Notes under the pieces: generated by a model | The model's database searches: none | What the model was told of the DNA's origin: nothing | The model's input: only the letters and a program-made list of their open reading frames with translations | Source of the DNA: Aphrophora alni | Taxonomy: Eukaryota > Arthropoda > Insecta > Hemiptera > Aphrophoridae | Direction: 5' to 3' | Assembly: GCA_963513935.1 (NCBI GenBank) | Contig: OY740768.1 | Location: 66,080,231 to 66,144,230 of the forward strand | DNA: 64,000 nucleotides | Made by a program: the position numbers and the translations under genes | Shown here: positions 25,206 to 37,736 of the stretch, piece by piece | Position numbering within the stretch: the stretch's first letter is position 1 | Layout of the letters: the number at the start of each line of letters is the position of its first letter

Positions 25206-26416
25206 CTATTGTCTACTAACTTTACTGAAAACATTTCTTGATTCAAAATACTGAGAGTTTTTAAAGTAGTGTAGATTAAAATGAAATATGTGGCCTGCAG
25301 AGTGAGTTTATTCCTTAAAATTGTTACAACACAACAGTCGATGTGCTATTCCTACTTTTGCGTTTGAATTTAGTAAAGTATTTGCAAAAAAAAACATAAC
25401 TTTAAAATCAAATATAATCCATATTAATCTTAAATAAAAGCTCGTTAAAATTCTAGCACGGAATTATTCTTAATTATGGTGTTACATTTTATAAATCTAG
25501 TATTGTGAACATTTAGTAGGACTGTATTGTATTTTTAGTAAATTAAATAACTTTTATGAAGTCATAAACATTCATACGTGTATCAAGTATCCTTTAAAAC
25601 CAATGTTTTCTATTCTGGTAGTAGAGTGCTACGATCTATTGTGTCAATTAGTAAAACTAAATACGGAATAAACTACTTGCTGAGATATGTATCGACATTC
25701 AACTCCACAACAAATAAGGAGTTTTTGTTTATTAGTCATATCTTCATTCCATGAAGAGACGTAATCAGATTATCTTATTTTTAGGAATAAAATAAGAAGT
25801 TATTTGTAATATCAGTAGATAAAAGTATTACTAACAGTAATAACTAACAGGGTTATAAAAAATGGGCCTTAACATGCTAACAAATTTTAATCGTTGCTCT
25901 AATGTGAACAATTAGATTAGGCAACAAATCACAATCCCAATAAAAATATATTTTAATAAATATTTATCTTCCATAATGAAGATCTTAAGTATTTCGAGAC
26001 TTATAGTTGTTATAAATTTAGTTTATAAAATTGTAAATTTGGTTTAAATTTAGAATCACACATAGATACAAATTACTTCTTCAGTTCATATGAAGCTATG
26101 CATTGATAAAGAATTTGACTTGCTAGAATCGTTGACACTATTTCGGAGGCCGATTTTTTATTTCATGATCATGTACCGTTCTAATACTTTTTTTTCTTAT
26201 GATTGTCTAAAATAAATATTTTAATAAACTTCGTAAGTTATTATGATATTTAATTAAAGACTGTAGTGCTCAAATGACAGGTCTGTGAAGTCATAAACAA
26301 AATTGAATCTGAGACGAAAAAACCACAGAACCACCATGAATTAGGTTTGAAGGTATTTTTTGTTCTACTAGTAAAACTTTCCCCTAATTTAGTTTAACAT
26401 AGTTTTTTACCACGAC
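25206..26416. other. AT-rich stretch without recognised features
   Basis: No gene, repeat border or motif was recognised. Confidence 0.35.
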
Positions 26417-26854
26417 TTGAGTGTCGATAGCGAAAAATTTACCAAATCTAGAAAAATATTTGACCTCAATACAATTATTTAATTTTACAGAGACTCACTG
26501 GAATTCTTTTTTTTTTTTTTTAATGTATAAAAAAATATTTTAAGGACAATGTTTAACAAATTTATGGGTGTTCAACGTTATATGGAAAATAGAAGTTATG
26601 TTTTTAACTATCTTTATGTTTGAAAAATTGACTTTTTTTAAACTTTAAATGAACCTGAACAATTTGACGAACAGTTTGTAAGGTTTATATAATTTTATAG
26701 GTGTCCTAATTTTAGAAATTTTAAGAAAAGTGTGCGCTTTTTATGATAATTTATTAATAAATGAGTTTACATACGTTTCAGATTCGTTTTAATTCTTGTA
26801 TATTTTTTCTAATTAATATCGAATCATTTTACCAACTGTGCTATCGACACTCAA
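26417..26854. mobile_element. short MITE with 15-bp terminal inverted repeats
   Basis: ttgagtgtcgatagc at 26417-26431 is the exact reverse complement of 26840-26854. A further weak match follows inside (ttaccaa on both ends). The 438-bp interior is AT-rich, with a 15-base T run and no transposase. A target duplication is not clear. It is a plausible non-autonomous DNA transposon, superfamily unknown. Confidence 0.6.
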
Positions 26855-28780
26855 AATATTTGATTACATGTTAATTGTAATTCTTACTGCCAGCTTCACT
26901 GAATAATGTAAGGTGTCAGTCATTATTTGTCCTTGACCTTCTATATAAACATTGATAAACATGTTTGTGATAAAATCAGAAGTCATTCTTCAATCACAGA
27001 ACGTACTATATAAACTTTGACGAAACGAGGAGTATAAACTCTACTGGTCAAACAGAACAAGATCGGATAACAGCGTCTATTGTTTGAAGGAATGACTTGT
27101 GGTTGTGGCTAAATAAATCATTCTGAGGCGATACTGAAGGGTGGAATCAGAACGAGATATGGCACGTTCTCTACCTGCTGAAACCCTCCCGATAGGCAAA
27201 TTAACCATCTGGAACTCTGAAACCCGAATACAGTTGTTAATAACAAGTTACATTATAATCAAGATGCCTAACCTAACTTTATAGGATGTTTTCTGTGTTT
27301 AGAAATGTCAATAAATTTCAAGTTTAAGTGTTCAATAATTTTGTACCGTTTACACTTTCTATATATTACATTCGTTGTTAACAAAAGAATCTTTTTACTT
27401 TCCTCACTTATAATGAACGCACTACTTTAAAGAGGAAAGATTTGTTTAGATACAACTTCTCCATGGTCCGATTTTGGGGTATCTCCGTTATCTCCGTTTA
27501 AGGTTAAAATAAATCTATTGAATAAATAATATTTAAATTATGAATACGACAATTGAAAAATTAAATGAGAGAGTCTTAACGAGGATTGCTGATTTGTAAC
27601 AGGCGGTTGCTTTGAAATGATGTTTTCTTGTTGCAATTCAAACCTGATTGAAGCACATTATTGATGAAGGTTAAATGTTCGGGAAAGTATTGAATTTCAT
27701 GGCTCCCAAGTATTACTAATGTTCATCACATCAAACAATAATAATTATTATTATTCTAGCACTAATCACGAGTAATTAAAACTTCAAAGTATTTCGATTC
27801 ATATTATTCGGTAGATATTTAATTCTATTAAACATACTGGTACGTAGGTTCACATACAATAGTTGTAAACTGTATATAATGAGAATAGTAAATACAATTT
27901 GTTTATAGCAAAAATGTTGCCGCAAATTAGATTAAGTTTATCAATTTAAGTTGAGCTGTTGGATTAAAGAGAGGAAAAATAAAAAAGAAAAGAGTAAATT
28001 TTGTCGTCGACGGCATCTTCCCAGTGACCGGGTCATGTATCACGGCGCTGTACCGTAATTTCTCTTTATTAGTACGCCCTCGAGAGAAATGCATCGTGTT
28101 TAACCTTATAAACTTCCTTCATTTAAACTTTTACTCAATTTTTCATCAAGTTTTAGTATATCACCGGGCCAAATTGGATTGTGTTACAAAATCAATACAG
28201 CTGTTATTTATTCCTCTGCAAGTCACCGTTATGTTAGTTATAATAAATTATGGTAACAGATTATAGCAAAATGGTTATTATTATTGTCTGGGTGTGTAGA
28301 AAAGTGTAACTGTTCAGAGATGTTATTTCTGCTGCAATGAATGTCTTTATTTTATAGAAACAAATATTTTCTAAAATGCAATCAGCAAATATGTAGTATT
28401 TAAATTATTTAAATTAACAGCTAATATTAAGTATTACCTCTTTCAGACGCTACTATTTTGTAGCTAAACTAATACAAGCCAATCAGACCTATTTAATTTC
28501 TAAGAGGCTTATGATTAATTTTCTATTCCAGAATTTAAAAACGAGAAAAAAAAACTGAAAAGAGTACTCTAATTTTCCCTTTTTTCAATAAAAAATCAGA
28601 AGATGAGCTATTGCTTTTGTTTTTTAAGGCAAAAACTTGTAAAAAGTTTCATAACATAAACTTCTAAACGTAAAAACTACAAACTAAATAACAACGTTAC
28701 ATAAATTCTAACACATAACACTAGATTTGGTTAACTAACCTAAATAAATTACTATCAGATTTATCAGAAATGATATTTTA
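26855..28780. other. mostly AT-rich stretch with two GC-richer patches
   Basis: Patches at about 27060-27230 and 28005-28100 are GC-richer but carry only short frames (for example 28024-28266, 80 codons, unrecognised). No splice-site pattern or family similarity is visible. Confidence 0.3.
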
Positions 28781-28784
28781 CATA

Positions 28785-29190
28785 ACTAAAAGGGCCCTGT
28801 ATCGTTAATAATCGATTAAAAAGATTCAGACGACGCAAGAAGCTCAATAACCTATCAAGAATATTACCTCAAATCTGTCGCAATGTTTCATTCCAACAAA
28901 TTTTAATCTAAAAAAATAGTTTTTCTGAGAACACATTTTGACATAGTTAGCATTATGGAGAATTCTCATATTCCATTAAAAAACCATGCATTAATATGGT
29001 AAATCCGATGCGAAGACTGTAAACCAACACCTTTCGACAACGAATAGACAATTAATGTTCGGCATCTTCATTTCTCTCATTTTAGTTGTATTTGTATCTA
29101 AGTATTCTTCCTCCCATTGGTGTAAGAGGGAATTTTTAGCCACGGATACAAAATTTGTCGGTAACTCACATTTGGACACCCGCTTCTAGA
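28785..29190 (-). pseudogene. LINE ORF2 C-terminal fragment (family 2), frameshifted
   Basis: On the minus strand, 29170-29040 gives KNSLLHQWEEEYLDTNT. After a frame change, SLRIGFTILMHGFLMEYE follows (about 29025-28970), then LCQNVFSE, and further on LLSFLRRLNLFNRL (about 28855-28810). This succession matches the region after RNase H in arthropod LINEs that carry that domain: W-EEWD, then LRIGHT-LTHGYLM with Cys-rich LC..C, and a final FLR--LFN end. Stops interrupt it and the Cys-rich segment has decayed. No RT, endonuclease or RNase H core is present. The C-terminus differs from that of the LINEs at 12.6 and 51.6 kb, so this is a second LINE family in the window. Confidence 0.6.
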
Positions 29191-29295
29191 TTATTTATAT
29201 TCCATTACATAGAATTCCACGAAAAAAAAAAGGATGGAAGAGATTTCATGTAAAATTATACGCATTTAAGCGCCCCCTCTCCCAACACTCACCTC

Positions 29296-29315
29296 TCTCT
29301 CTCTCTCCCTCTCCT

Positions 29316-29412
<97 letters not shown>

Positions 29413-29462
29413 ACATATACACGCACGCACACACACACACACTCAATCACACCCCCCACACA
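29296..29462. repeat. (CT)n with adjoining (CA)n microsatellite
   Basis: A perfect CT tract runs from about 29320 to 29410 (about 45 units), preceded by imperfect CT/C runs and followed by acgcacgcacacacac and another CA-rich piece. Confidence 0.95.
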
Positions 29463-30638
29463 CATTTTAAAATATATATTTTATTCATCCCATCTCTTTT
29501 TGTATATAATACACAAATAGATGTCTGTACTGACTATCTACTCCCAAGTCAAGAATTGTGTTAAAGGTTTATATAAAAATACTGTCATTATGGAAAAGTA
29601 CCAATAACTTTTTCCTTTAAAATTGATACCTCTGGTGTACCGGGGATTACACTAGATGGAAATTTTGCTTCCATATATTCAGCTCTGTTTTAACACCATA
29701 TAGAAAACCTCGGCTTAGTTCGAATTCATAGCAAAACCGTATAATCGGTATATTTACGAAATAAAAAAATCAAAATCTGTTTAAATATAAAGAGTAACAG
29801 TCAATAAAGGATGAAAGAATAAATAGTATGTTAAAGACAATTAGATAACAAAATTTTGTAGACTATTCAGAAGGTTACTATTGAGAGAAGTTAGAATAAA
29901 AGAGAAGGAGAGAGATAAAGAGAATTAATAATTTATAAGGTACATAAATATTATTAAACGATTCCACAATCTATACAATCTAGAAAACTAAAGCATTGGC
30001 ATTGGTAGAGTAATATTGCAATTTATCTTTTCAAAAGTTTAATATTTTAACTGCTTACACGCCATTCCATGTTTGACAATTAATTGATAATGGCAACCAA
30101 CCGACCGACAGACACACAAGCTCACTAATTAAGTCGTTTATTCTTAATTGAGTTATGCAATCAAACTTCCTAGACGAATTGATTTATGTATACAGTTTAT
30201 CGTGTTCCAATCTAAGATCGACCAATGTGGTACTGTCAATTAAATAATGTTTCCTGATTGTTGGAATGGTCTAGTCATGGTCAGTCACGGTCTATGGTCA
30301 CGCTACGCACCTTGTAGAACCTGCAATGTAATTACAGTGTAATGTCATATATTGTTCTATCTTACCTTTTATGGTCGGGAGGAAATTATTTTTTTATTAT
30401 CCTAATTACGCTTCTGTCCACTTCTGTTGGTATTCTTATATTTGTAAACTATTTTCTAGGTGTCGTTCACTTGCTTCATTTTTAAGTCTAATGATTATAA
30501 AGTATTATTTTTATTTCATGGTGATTGCTTTTTATAATTAATATTTGATATCATAACTCTGTAATCTTGCAAATACACTGAACCAATTGTCAGTGTAGTT
30601 TGTGTTATTGTTGATCTGACGTATAAATATGTATAATA
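29463..30638. other. AT-rich stretch without recognised features
   Basis: No gene or repeat border is recognised. The polypurine piece around 29880-29925 is simple sequence. Confidence 0.35.
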
Positions 30639-31600
30639 TATACAGAGTGATTCTTTAAAACTTACCACCTATTATTTAAAAACCGGAAAAAATACCCATA
30701 TCCTTTCTCGTGACAATTGTTCACCTTTAGGGAAATTTAAAAACCTTCCTCTCAAAAAATGTGTGATGGACAAATCTGGCTTGTGATACATCAAATTAAA
30801 GTCCTTTAAAAACCATGAATTAAGTAAATAAAAGTCACCCAACTTTTTCGTTTGCTACGCTCGAAAATATTATTTTCCAGAATTTTATAAAAATATTTTA
30901 TCCCATTATGAAAATAGTATTTATTACAAGGTTCAAATTTAAGATGGGACAAAGTCAACATTATGCAATGGACAATTTTCTCGTTTCCACGATAGTAAAA
31001 GTAGAACAACAACAAATTTAGGTAAGTCTACAATATTTTTTTGTTCTCACCTTTCTTTGATTTTTGAGAATGTTTTTTTCATTTACACCAAACATCCATT
31101 TTAACAATTAACTTAAATATTATTACTTGTACTACCCCAACAATATGTGATTATGATTGTCACAACTGGTATTGCAATTTCATTTTTCCCAGAGAGTTTC
31201 ATTACAATTAGTAAATGGTAAAACGTCAGGTTTCCTTAGTGCCAACAACTAACCTATTTTCATAGTGCGAACCTATTTTTTATAAACTTCTTGAAAATAA
31301 CTTACAAAATAACATTTTTGAGTACAACAACTCAACAGTTGGACGATTTTTATTTTCTTACAACGGAAATTCATGGTTTTTATAGGACTTTAATTTGAGG
31401 GTATCACAAGCCATATATACCTATTACATATTTTTGAGATGGGGTGGCGGAAGGAGGGAAGGTTTTTTGATTTTGTAAATAGGTATTCTAAGTTTCCCTC
31501 TAAAAAGATTAATAACTATCCAGAGAACTGTTTATTCTTATCTCTTTCAGTCTTTTTAAATAATATAGGTGGTAAGTTTTCAAAAATCTCTTTGTATATT
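30639..31600. mobile_element. foldback element with TATACAG-type ends, about 960 bp
   Basis: The left end (atacagagtgattcttt, aaaacttaccacctat) is mirrored on the right (aggtggtaagtttt, aaaaatctctttgtatat). Inner arms also match as inverted repeats: ggcttgtgatac, tcaaattaaagtcct and aaaaaccatgaatt at 30778-30822 are mirrored at about 31375-31420, and actatgaaaata-type words pair further in. Each arm is about 350 bp with gaps. There is no transposase. The short frame at 31015-30806 on the minus strand is inside the left arm. Similar ends occur at 45.7-46.2 and 46.6-47.5 kb. Confidence 0.75.
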
Positions 31601-31876
31601 TAATATAACTATTATTATAAATATGTGGCTCATTAATGCTATTTTACTTGGCGTGGTAAGACACTGAATTTTCTTGATCTCGCCGTTTATAAAAGAGATT
31701 TTTTTTTTACAATGAGTATATGATGATTCCTCTTCCCCTCTCACTGCGTCATTGAAGCTTTCAACAAATTATTTTTGTTTTTTAATATTTTTAAATTCAA
31801 CTAAGTTTAGGCGTGAATTCAAGTCGAGGTGATTACTCATATTTACATATTTTTACCTGCTCTAAAAGTTTAACTG

Positions 31877-31878
<2 letters not shown>

Positions 31879-31920
<42 letters not shown>
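31879..31920. repeat. (AT)n microsatellite
   Basis: About 21 uninterrupted AT units between ctgta and taatgtgctg. Confidence 0.95.
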
Positions 31921-31924
<4 letters not shown>

Positions 31925-33922
31925 GTGCTGTAACTCCTTGTGTTTTATAAAACAACTTTGCAAGAAATACTTGCAAGTATTATATGAATCAACTCTCGCG
32001 ATGAACTTTTTGGACATGAAATCGAAGATGGTGGTGTGTCTTCAGATGATTAAACTTTAAAAATAAGTACATGTTTGTTTTAACAAGTAGATTTACTTAT
32101 GTTATCGATCAAAGAGTAATAATCACCCCCACCCTCCTACCATGCGAAAACATCTTTTACATCAACATAACTACAACTCTCTAAATTGTATCTTATTTAA
32201 TAACATAATACATTTAATAAAATAATCAAATGACCGCAGACAATTTTATACATGTTGTAAAATAGCTGAAGTAAATAAAACTGCAGTATCTTAGTGAAGA
32301 TAAAATAGCTGCATGGTAAAGTCACCGCATGCAAATTTGCAGTAATTACAGTTTTGCAATTAAATCTATCTCTTTACACTAGTTGTCCATTAAACAAACT
32401 GTTCGCGATAAAATATCGTGTAAGTGGGAAGACGGGATATTAAACTAAATCGTCATAAGTCCGCATTTTATTGGAATTGTGTTGGCATTAAAGACATCTG
32501 CTAGTCTTACGCACAATAAAAGACGGCTTTTCAACCTTTTTAACTGCGACAAATTTGACATGCAAGTTATTCTGTTACAGGTGTGGTTACAGTCTTTTGT
32601 TATTCCTGTAACAAATGTAAAGTATTCAATACGATAATTATACTATAGATAACATTTCTTTTCTCATTTTACCGACTTCACTAACGAAGACGTGGGCTTT
32701 GGCAAATGTAGGTGCAGAAGCATTACATCCACCGATGTCATCAAATGGGGGCGACCTTTGATCGAGAGGCCACCGTGAGGTTCTAATTACCAATTATTTT
32801 TTAATGATCTAAAAGTAATTTTTATGTTAATTCTGTTAAACAATTAAATAGTGTTTCCGACGTTTTAGCAGGAATAACGTTTCAGTATTGTTTTAATCAA
32901 TATTTACGTGATTGTATAAAAAGATAAATATTTATCTCCTTTTTAAAACGAGTCACAGGAACGAGTGTTTTCCTTTCTAGAAATCGACCTTCAAGAAATC
33001 CTAAGCTTCACCCAAATTTCAATTTAATTAATTATTTTACTGATTCGCTAATCAAGCACAAAATAAAAGATAATACACGAAAGTAAAATATTTTTATCGA
33101 AACAAATAATACAATAAACCAACTTAAAAAATAAACTTAAAATTAAACAATAATAATACTAAAATTAAATATACTTATAAATACGAAATCGAGCTCACCC
33201 AGTGTGGACATGAATCGTTAATTAAATACAAATTTTAAAATTAAAAAGCTGTTATTAATTCCTGTTAACATGAATAAAAATAAAAAGGAATATATAATAA
33301 ACACAAAACTGATGAAATCAAAGAACTAAAGCAAATAAAAACTCGAGTTTGCAACAACACCTGAGTATACTCGTCACTGATATCAGGCAACAATAATCCT
33401 CTCAGCAACATGTCTACCAGTTTCAATCGTTTTGGTATGGTTTTTGTGCGGAAATAGAAAGAATCAAATTCACGCAAATATCTAGTGGGAGTTAATAACT
33501 AAGTTTTTTATTTACTTTAAGAACTCACATTTTTATAGCAACCTAACTACGTGTAGAGCAATTGTGATTAATATGATTAGAATTTCTGAAAATAAATACT
33601 ATGAGAGTCATTATATGTAGCTGTCTGGGTTACCCATCCATTTCATAAAAAATTGCTTCAGAAGAAAAACCCATTTGGACCCACAATTCTGATTTAATTT
33701 AAGCTTTTTTATATTAAATTTAAAGGTTGAAAAACTGTTTAATAAGTAACACCCCCTCATACTATTCATTTCACCCATTAAAAAGTCTAACAATAAGCGA
33801 AATACGCCCTCCATATCTCATGGCAATGTAGGACTTTCTTCAGTCTTCCAAAAACATAGGTTATCTTACGCATAATGCCCTTAATATAATGTATATGCAT
33901 TGTCCACTTCATCCTGTAACAC
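31921..33922. other. AT-rich stretch without recognised features
   Basis: No family similarity was recognised. Frames such as 33477-33265 and 33814-33611 (minus) are short and unsupported. Confidence 0.35.
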
Positions 33923-33923
33923 C

Positions 33924-33964
33924 TAGGTTATGTTATGTTATGTTAGGTTAGCTTAGGTTAGTTT
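33924..33964. repeat. TTAGG-like short repeat run
   Basis: The run reads taggttatgttatgttatg followed by ttaggttagcttaggtta. It mixes GGTTA/GGTTAG units with TTATG variants. The insect telomere repeat is TTAGG, and short degenerate runs of this kind occur throughout insect genomes. The run is too short and degenerate to be called an interstitial telomere. Confidence 0.5.
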
Positions 33965-34399
33965 GAAACCTTTCCAACCATCAAAATTTTTCTTTTCACA
34001 TATATGCAATTTAAAAATCTTGCGTACTACGGAGTCTTGAGTTACTTTCACCCCTTATTGATATAGTTATTAATTTTGTTTTATAGATATTGAATGTCCA
34101 CAAATTGTGATCGAATCAAAATTTTAAGATCAATGATATCTTCCTCTACTTTAGCACAGAATTATATATCTGTTTATATCAGTGCCATGATTTCCGATGG
34201 TACAGTAGTAGCTACCTATCTTGGTGTTTGGAAAGGATTTGTAAGAATACAGTTTCAAAAAATTCTTTGAAACTAGTTTGAATATGGCTACTTTAGTTTA
34301 CTAAATATGGATAATATTTCATGAACACCGTGAAACAAAAAGCATTTGCATCTGATGAAAGATAAACATTCAAAGTTTAATCATACTAGATAGGGTATC

Positions 34400-34745
34400 T
34401 TAACTTTTTGCTGATTTAATTCCATCCTATCAGTTGTGGTTCAAATTATTGGATAATGATGGATTGTTCATTATTAATATGGTTTTATCGGACATTTGTG
34501 TATATGAATACTAATACCAGACGTTTCGAGAGTATAAAACAACTCTTGTTATCAAGTGTAAAACTAGAAGATAGAAGAGAAAAACACCAACATAAAGTGG
34601 TAGTCTGGAACCATGTTGGTAAACTAAATCTACGATATAAAAAAGAACTAAATCCTAAAACTAGGTCTGAGCAGTCAAAGCTAAGACTTAAATACAAACG
34701 TGTTCAGATAAAACCACCACACACAAGATCTACCCTACGCTAAGG
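34400..34745 (-). mobile_element. Penelope-type terminal-repeat fragment (copy D)
   Basis: On the minus strand, 34556-34520 reads cttgataac, aagagttg, a loop, atactctcgaaacgtc. Then tattcatatac and aaatgtccgata (34497-34486) follow, then ccatattaataatg. The same order is seen in copies B and C. The 95-codon frame at 34456-34743 on the plus strand is an accidental reading of this repeat. It lies about 200 bp from the Penelope-like element end at 34.95-35.70 kb but belongs to a different sequence variant. Confidence 0.55.
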
Positions 34746-34949
34746 ACGACAAGCAACTAAATGTAAGGGATGGAGCCAAGACAAAGTTGTCCTAACTGTT
34801 TATCGGAGTAACAACCTTTTGCCCTCTTTTGCGTCATTAATTCCACTTTTGGAATAAGTGGCAAAATTTCAGCCTTATTTAAAGTTCATAGAAGAATTTC
34901 TATCTACCTTTTTATTATTTCCATATTGCCTTCCGAACTACTGATATAA

Positions 34950-35264
34950 TTAATTAGTTAACATACCTTAATGTCAAAAGTAGTTCATTATTCTTATAGT
35001 AGCTACAGCTGTTTCGCCTCAACATAAGGCATCATCAGGCTTAGCACACGTAAACAAACTAAAAACACGTTCACAACACAAAACTTGTTTGTATATAAAA
35101 ACACACATACATAAAATAGTAAACCGGGTTGGTTCTTGTTTTATTGTTTTTTTAGTTTGTTTACGTGTGCTAAGCCTGATGATGCCTTATGTTGAGGCGA
35201 AACAGCTGTAGCTACTATAAGAATAATGAACTACTTTTGACATTAAGGTATGTTAACTAATTAA
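34950..35264. mobile_element. Penelope terminal repeats as a perfect 116-bp inverted pair, with hammerhead-like cores
   Basis: 34950-35065 and 35149-35264 are exact reverse complements, with an 83-bp spacer. Each arm contains cctgatga, t, gcct-loop-aggc, gaaac, followed by agctgtagc. This is the conserved-box plus stem II plus GAAA layout of a hammerhead ribozyme, with one extra base between the first box and the stem. The right arm ends at 35264, one base before the stop codon of the Penelope endonuclease ORF on the minus strand. Penelope-like elements are known to carry terminal repeats in tandem or inverted order and hammerhead motifs within them. Ribozyme activity is inferred. Confidence 0.8.
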
Positions 35265-35700
35265 CTACCTTTTTAATTCAGTTTTTATGAAAGAAATCCA
35301 TAATGGCTTTATTTCTAAACTGGTTGGGTAGATAGGATTATCCGATAGCTTTATATATGAGACTCCAATTAGTTTTCGTTTACTTAATCTTTTCCCGGTG
35401 TATTATTTTTCCTCTTCAAATTAAATTTGTGATTTTCGGACCTAATATGTTCAGCTACTTTCGATTTATCCTTTAGTCCCAATCACGTGTTCTCTTAATG
35501 TACACTAATTCTTAGATTTAGAGGTCTTCTTGTTTCGCCAATATACTGTCTGTCAAATTCACGTTTTATACTGTCAATACAGATTTTAGTATCCTGAGTG
35601 CCATTTTAAAGTTTGATTTTGACAAACCTAACTTCTTCCGATATACCCGGAAAGGTGTATTATTGTTTTGATTTTATCTTTATCAATACACACAAAAATT
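35265..35700 (-). pseudogene. Penelope-like element, C-terminal GIY-YIG endonuclease and tail, frameshifted
   Basis: Penelope-like elements encode a reverse transcriptase followed by a GIY-YIG endonuclease that nicks the target DNA. On the minus strand, KDKIKTIIHLSGYIG (about 35690-35645) fits the segment leading into the GIY motif, though it is damaged. DSIKREFDRQYIGETRRPLN (about 35578-35519) then holds the YIG motif and the following Arg. LKDKSKVAEHIRSENHKF (about 35480-35425) is the conserved AEH...H part. Two in-frame stops lie between these. After a frameshift, KRKLIGVSYIKLSDNPIYPT and LEIKPLWISF run to the stop at 35267-35265, a typical Penelope C-terminal tail. The RT domain is not visible upstream. 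The stop codon directly abuts the inverted terminal repeats. Confidence 0.8.
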
Positions 35701-37733
35701 TAGTCGGTTACGGAAAATTACAGTTACTATGTATTTGTTGATATTAAAGTAGTAAATTTACAAGTCTCAGTTTCAAAGTTTTGAATTTGAATAGAATTAT
35801 TAGTCTGTTTTCATTTAATTAAATGCCCAACTCTTAATATAATATGTCACAAAATGTACCTTAGATTTAAATCTTGAAGCCATTACGAAGCTCAGGTTAA
35901 GTTCACTTCAGGAAATACCAATGTAATGGAACCTTTATTATTATTTATGATTGTTATTGCATGTCCTCTGGCGGAAGAATACAATTACTATGCTTCTTTG
36001 CGGCGTTGGAGCACGCATTATGTACTCACATTTCTAAAAACATTTGCGTTGCGTGAACATTTATTAGTTCCCCTTGAATTTGTATAAAAGAACACACAAT
36101 TAACCTAATGTTTCTTTAAATGTCCTTCTAGGAAATCCCTTATTCTTGGTAGTTATAATTAAGTGATTATATTTCATTTATTTAATGGTTGTATTTATTT
36201 AATTGAATTGTGTCCTCTGAAATTATACGTTATTATTTATAATTGACGTTGATGTATTAGGAGGTCTTGATACAACTTTGGTTTTTACATCATCTTCATC
36301 TTTTCTCACGATATAATAATAAGGCAAAGATATCTATTATGGGAGTTTTAACTATATAAGCAATATTCTTTTGTAGTATTAATTTATTTTTTAATTTTTT
36401 AATGATTTATTTTGGGAAAAGGAAAAAAAAATAGAGGTTTTATAAAAAAAATAATATAGATTGGGTCCATTCTTATGGTCATCCATGTCGGTTACTAAAG
36501 AGGTGTTTTTTATCATTTTTAAATTTTATACACGATTAATTTTTTTCTGTGTTAAATTTTATATAGAAATTTTGTTAAATTCCTTCCATTGGATAAAAAA
36601 TGTTACGACAAAGGACTTTGGTCTCTAAAAACAAAATTTCTATTTTATTACAATCTTGTTGTATTCGTTTTAGGGATTTTTAAAATTTTACACATTAATA
36701 AAACAAAATTTGGAACATAATTTCTTAACTCTTAAAAGATTACAAATTTAAACAGTTACACTCTTTAATTTTCATCAAATACACAATTAAATTTTACAAT
36801 TTTCCAAAATTGTTTTAATCGTTGACAAGCAATAATCACATGTAAAAAAATAATAACATAAACAAATTACCCGTCTACCAGGCTCATCGCGGGTTGTTGC
36901 GTCACGGGGTTCAAAGTTAGTTCATGTTAAGGGTGACTTTATAAAATATGTTCAAAAAGACTGTTCATTAAAAAAGATAATCTCATATTCCTAAAATACT
37001 GTCTTAAATACGGCTCGATCTTAAAGTCAAGGCTTCAATTCGACGTTAAAGTATTAGAAAACATAATACGTAATAACTTTCCCTCTAATATTAAACTTCT
37101 TTTCACCAACAACTATCAGAATTTATTTTTCTGTTGTACATGTTCAAAACGAACTCATCCTATTACTAAATCTTGAATAATTAATTGACATTATTGGTTT
37201 ATTGGATAGCCCTATATAATGAATATAGAAGTTTAACCTTTCTATTTAAATCATTATTAATTATTTCCTCTAATAAGTTTATATATGACACAGTATTCTA
37301 TAGACTATTTGATGACTAATTTTGCACTTTAATGCACTTCCTCCCGTTCCATACTCGTACTCAGTGAAGTCGCGACATTATTCTGCATTTCTATTCCCTA
37401 AATAAATTTGTCAAAACTGTCTGTTGAGTTATTATATCTCTAACTATTTGAACCTTCTAAATTGTTACAAAGACAATACTATGTTCCTAATAAGCCCACG
37501 ATTCCTTAATTGTTGCTGAATTTAATTGTTGTGGGTATTATTATTATTTTATTTTTTCCATAAAAATAAATAAATATTTTAGACTATTACTCATTTAAAA
37601 GTTTTAATTATAAATCGAACCTTTTTATACTTTAGCCTCTGGGGATAACACCGCCCTTCCTACACCTCACTTGCTCGCGTTGCTCTTCCGAATTAAACTA
37701 AAGGATAAAGTAATGCGATATTTGTTTTAAGTG
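35701..37733. other. AT-rich stretch; expected place of a Penelope RT, not recognisable
   Basis: In the reading direction of the Penelope remnant this is where its reverse transcriptase would lie. I see no RT motif, so the element was 5' truncated or has decayed beyond recognition. Nothing else is recognised. Confidence 0.4.
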
Positions 37734-37736
37734 TAA

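Noticed and set aside
28024..28266. 80-codon open frame as a gene
   Set aside because: No recognisable family, no splice-site support, and composition that fades to AT-rich sequence within the frame.
33924..33964. Interstitial telomere
   Set aside because: Only a handful of degenerate TTAGG-like units; such runs are common in insect genomes.
34456..34743. 95-codon frame rich in basic residues
   Set aside because: It overlaps the Penelope-type repeat copy D and shows no protein family similarity.
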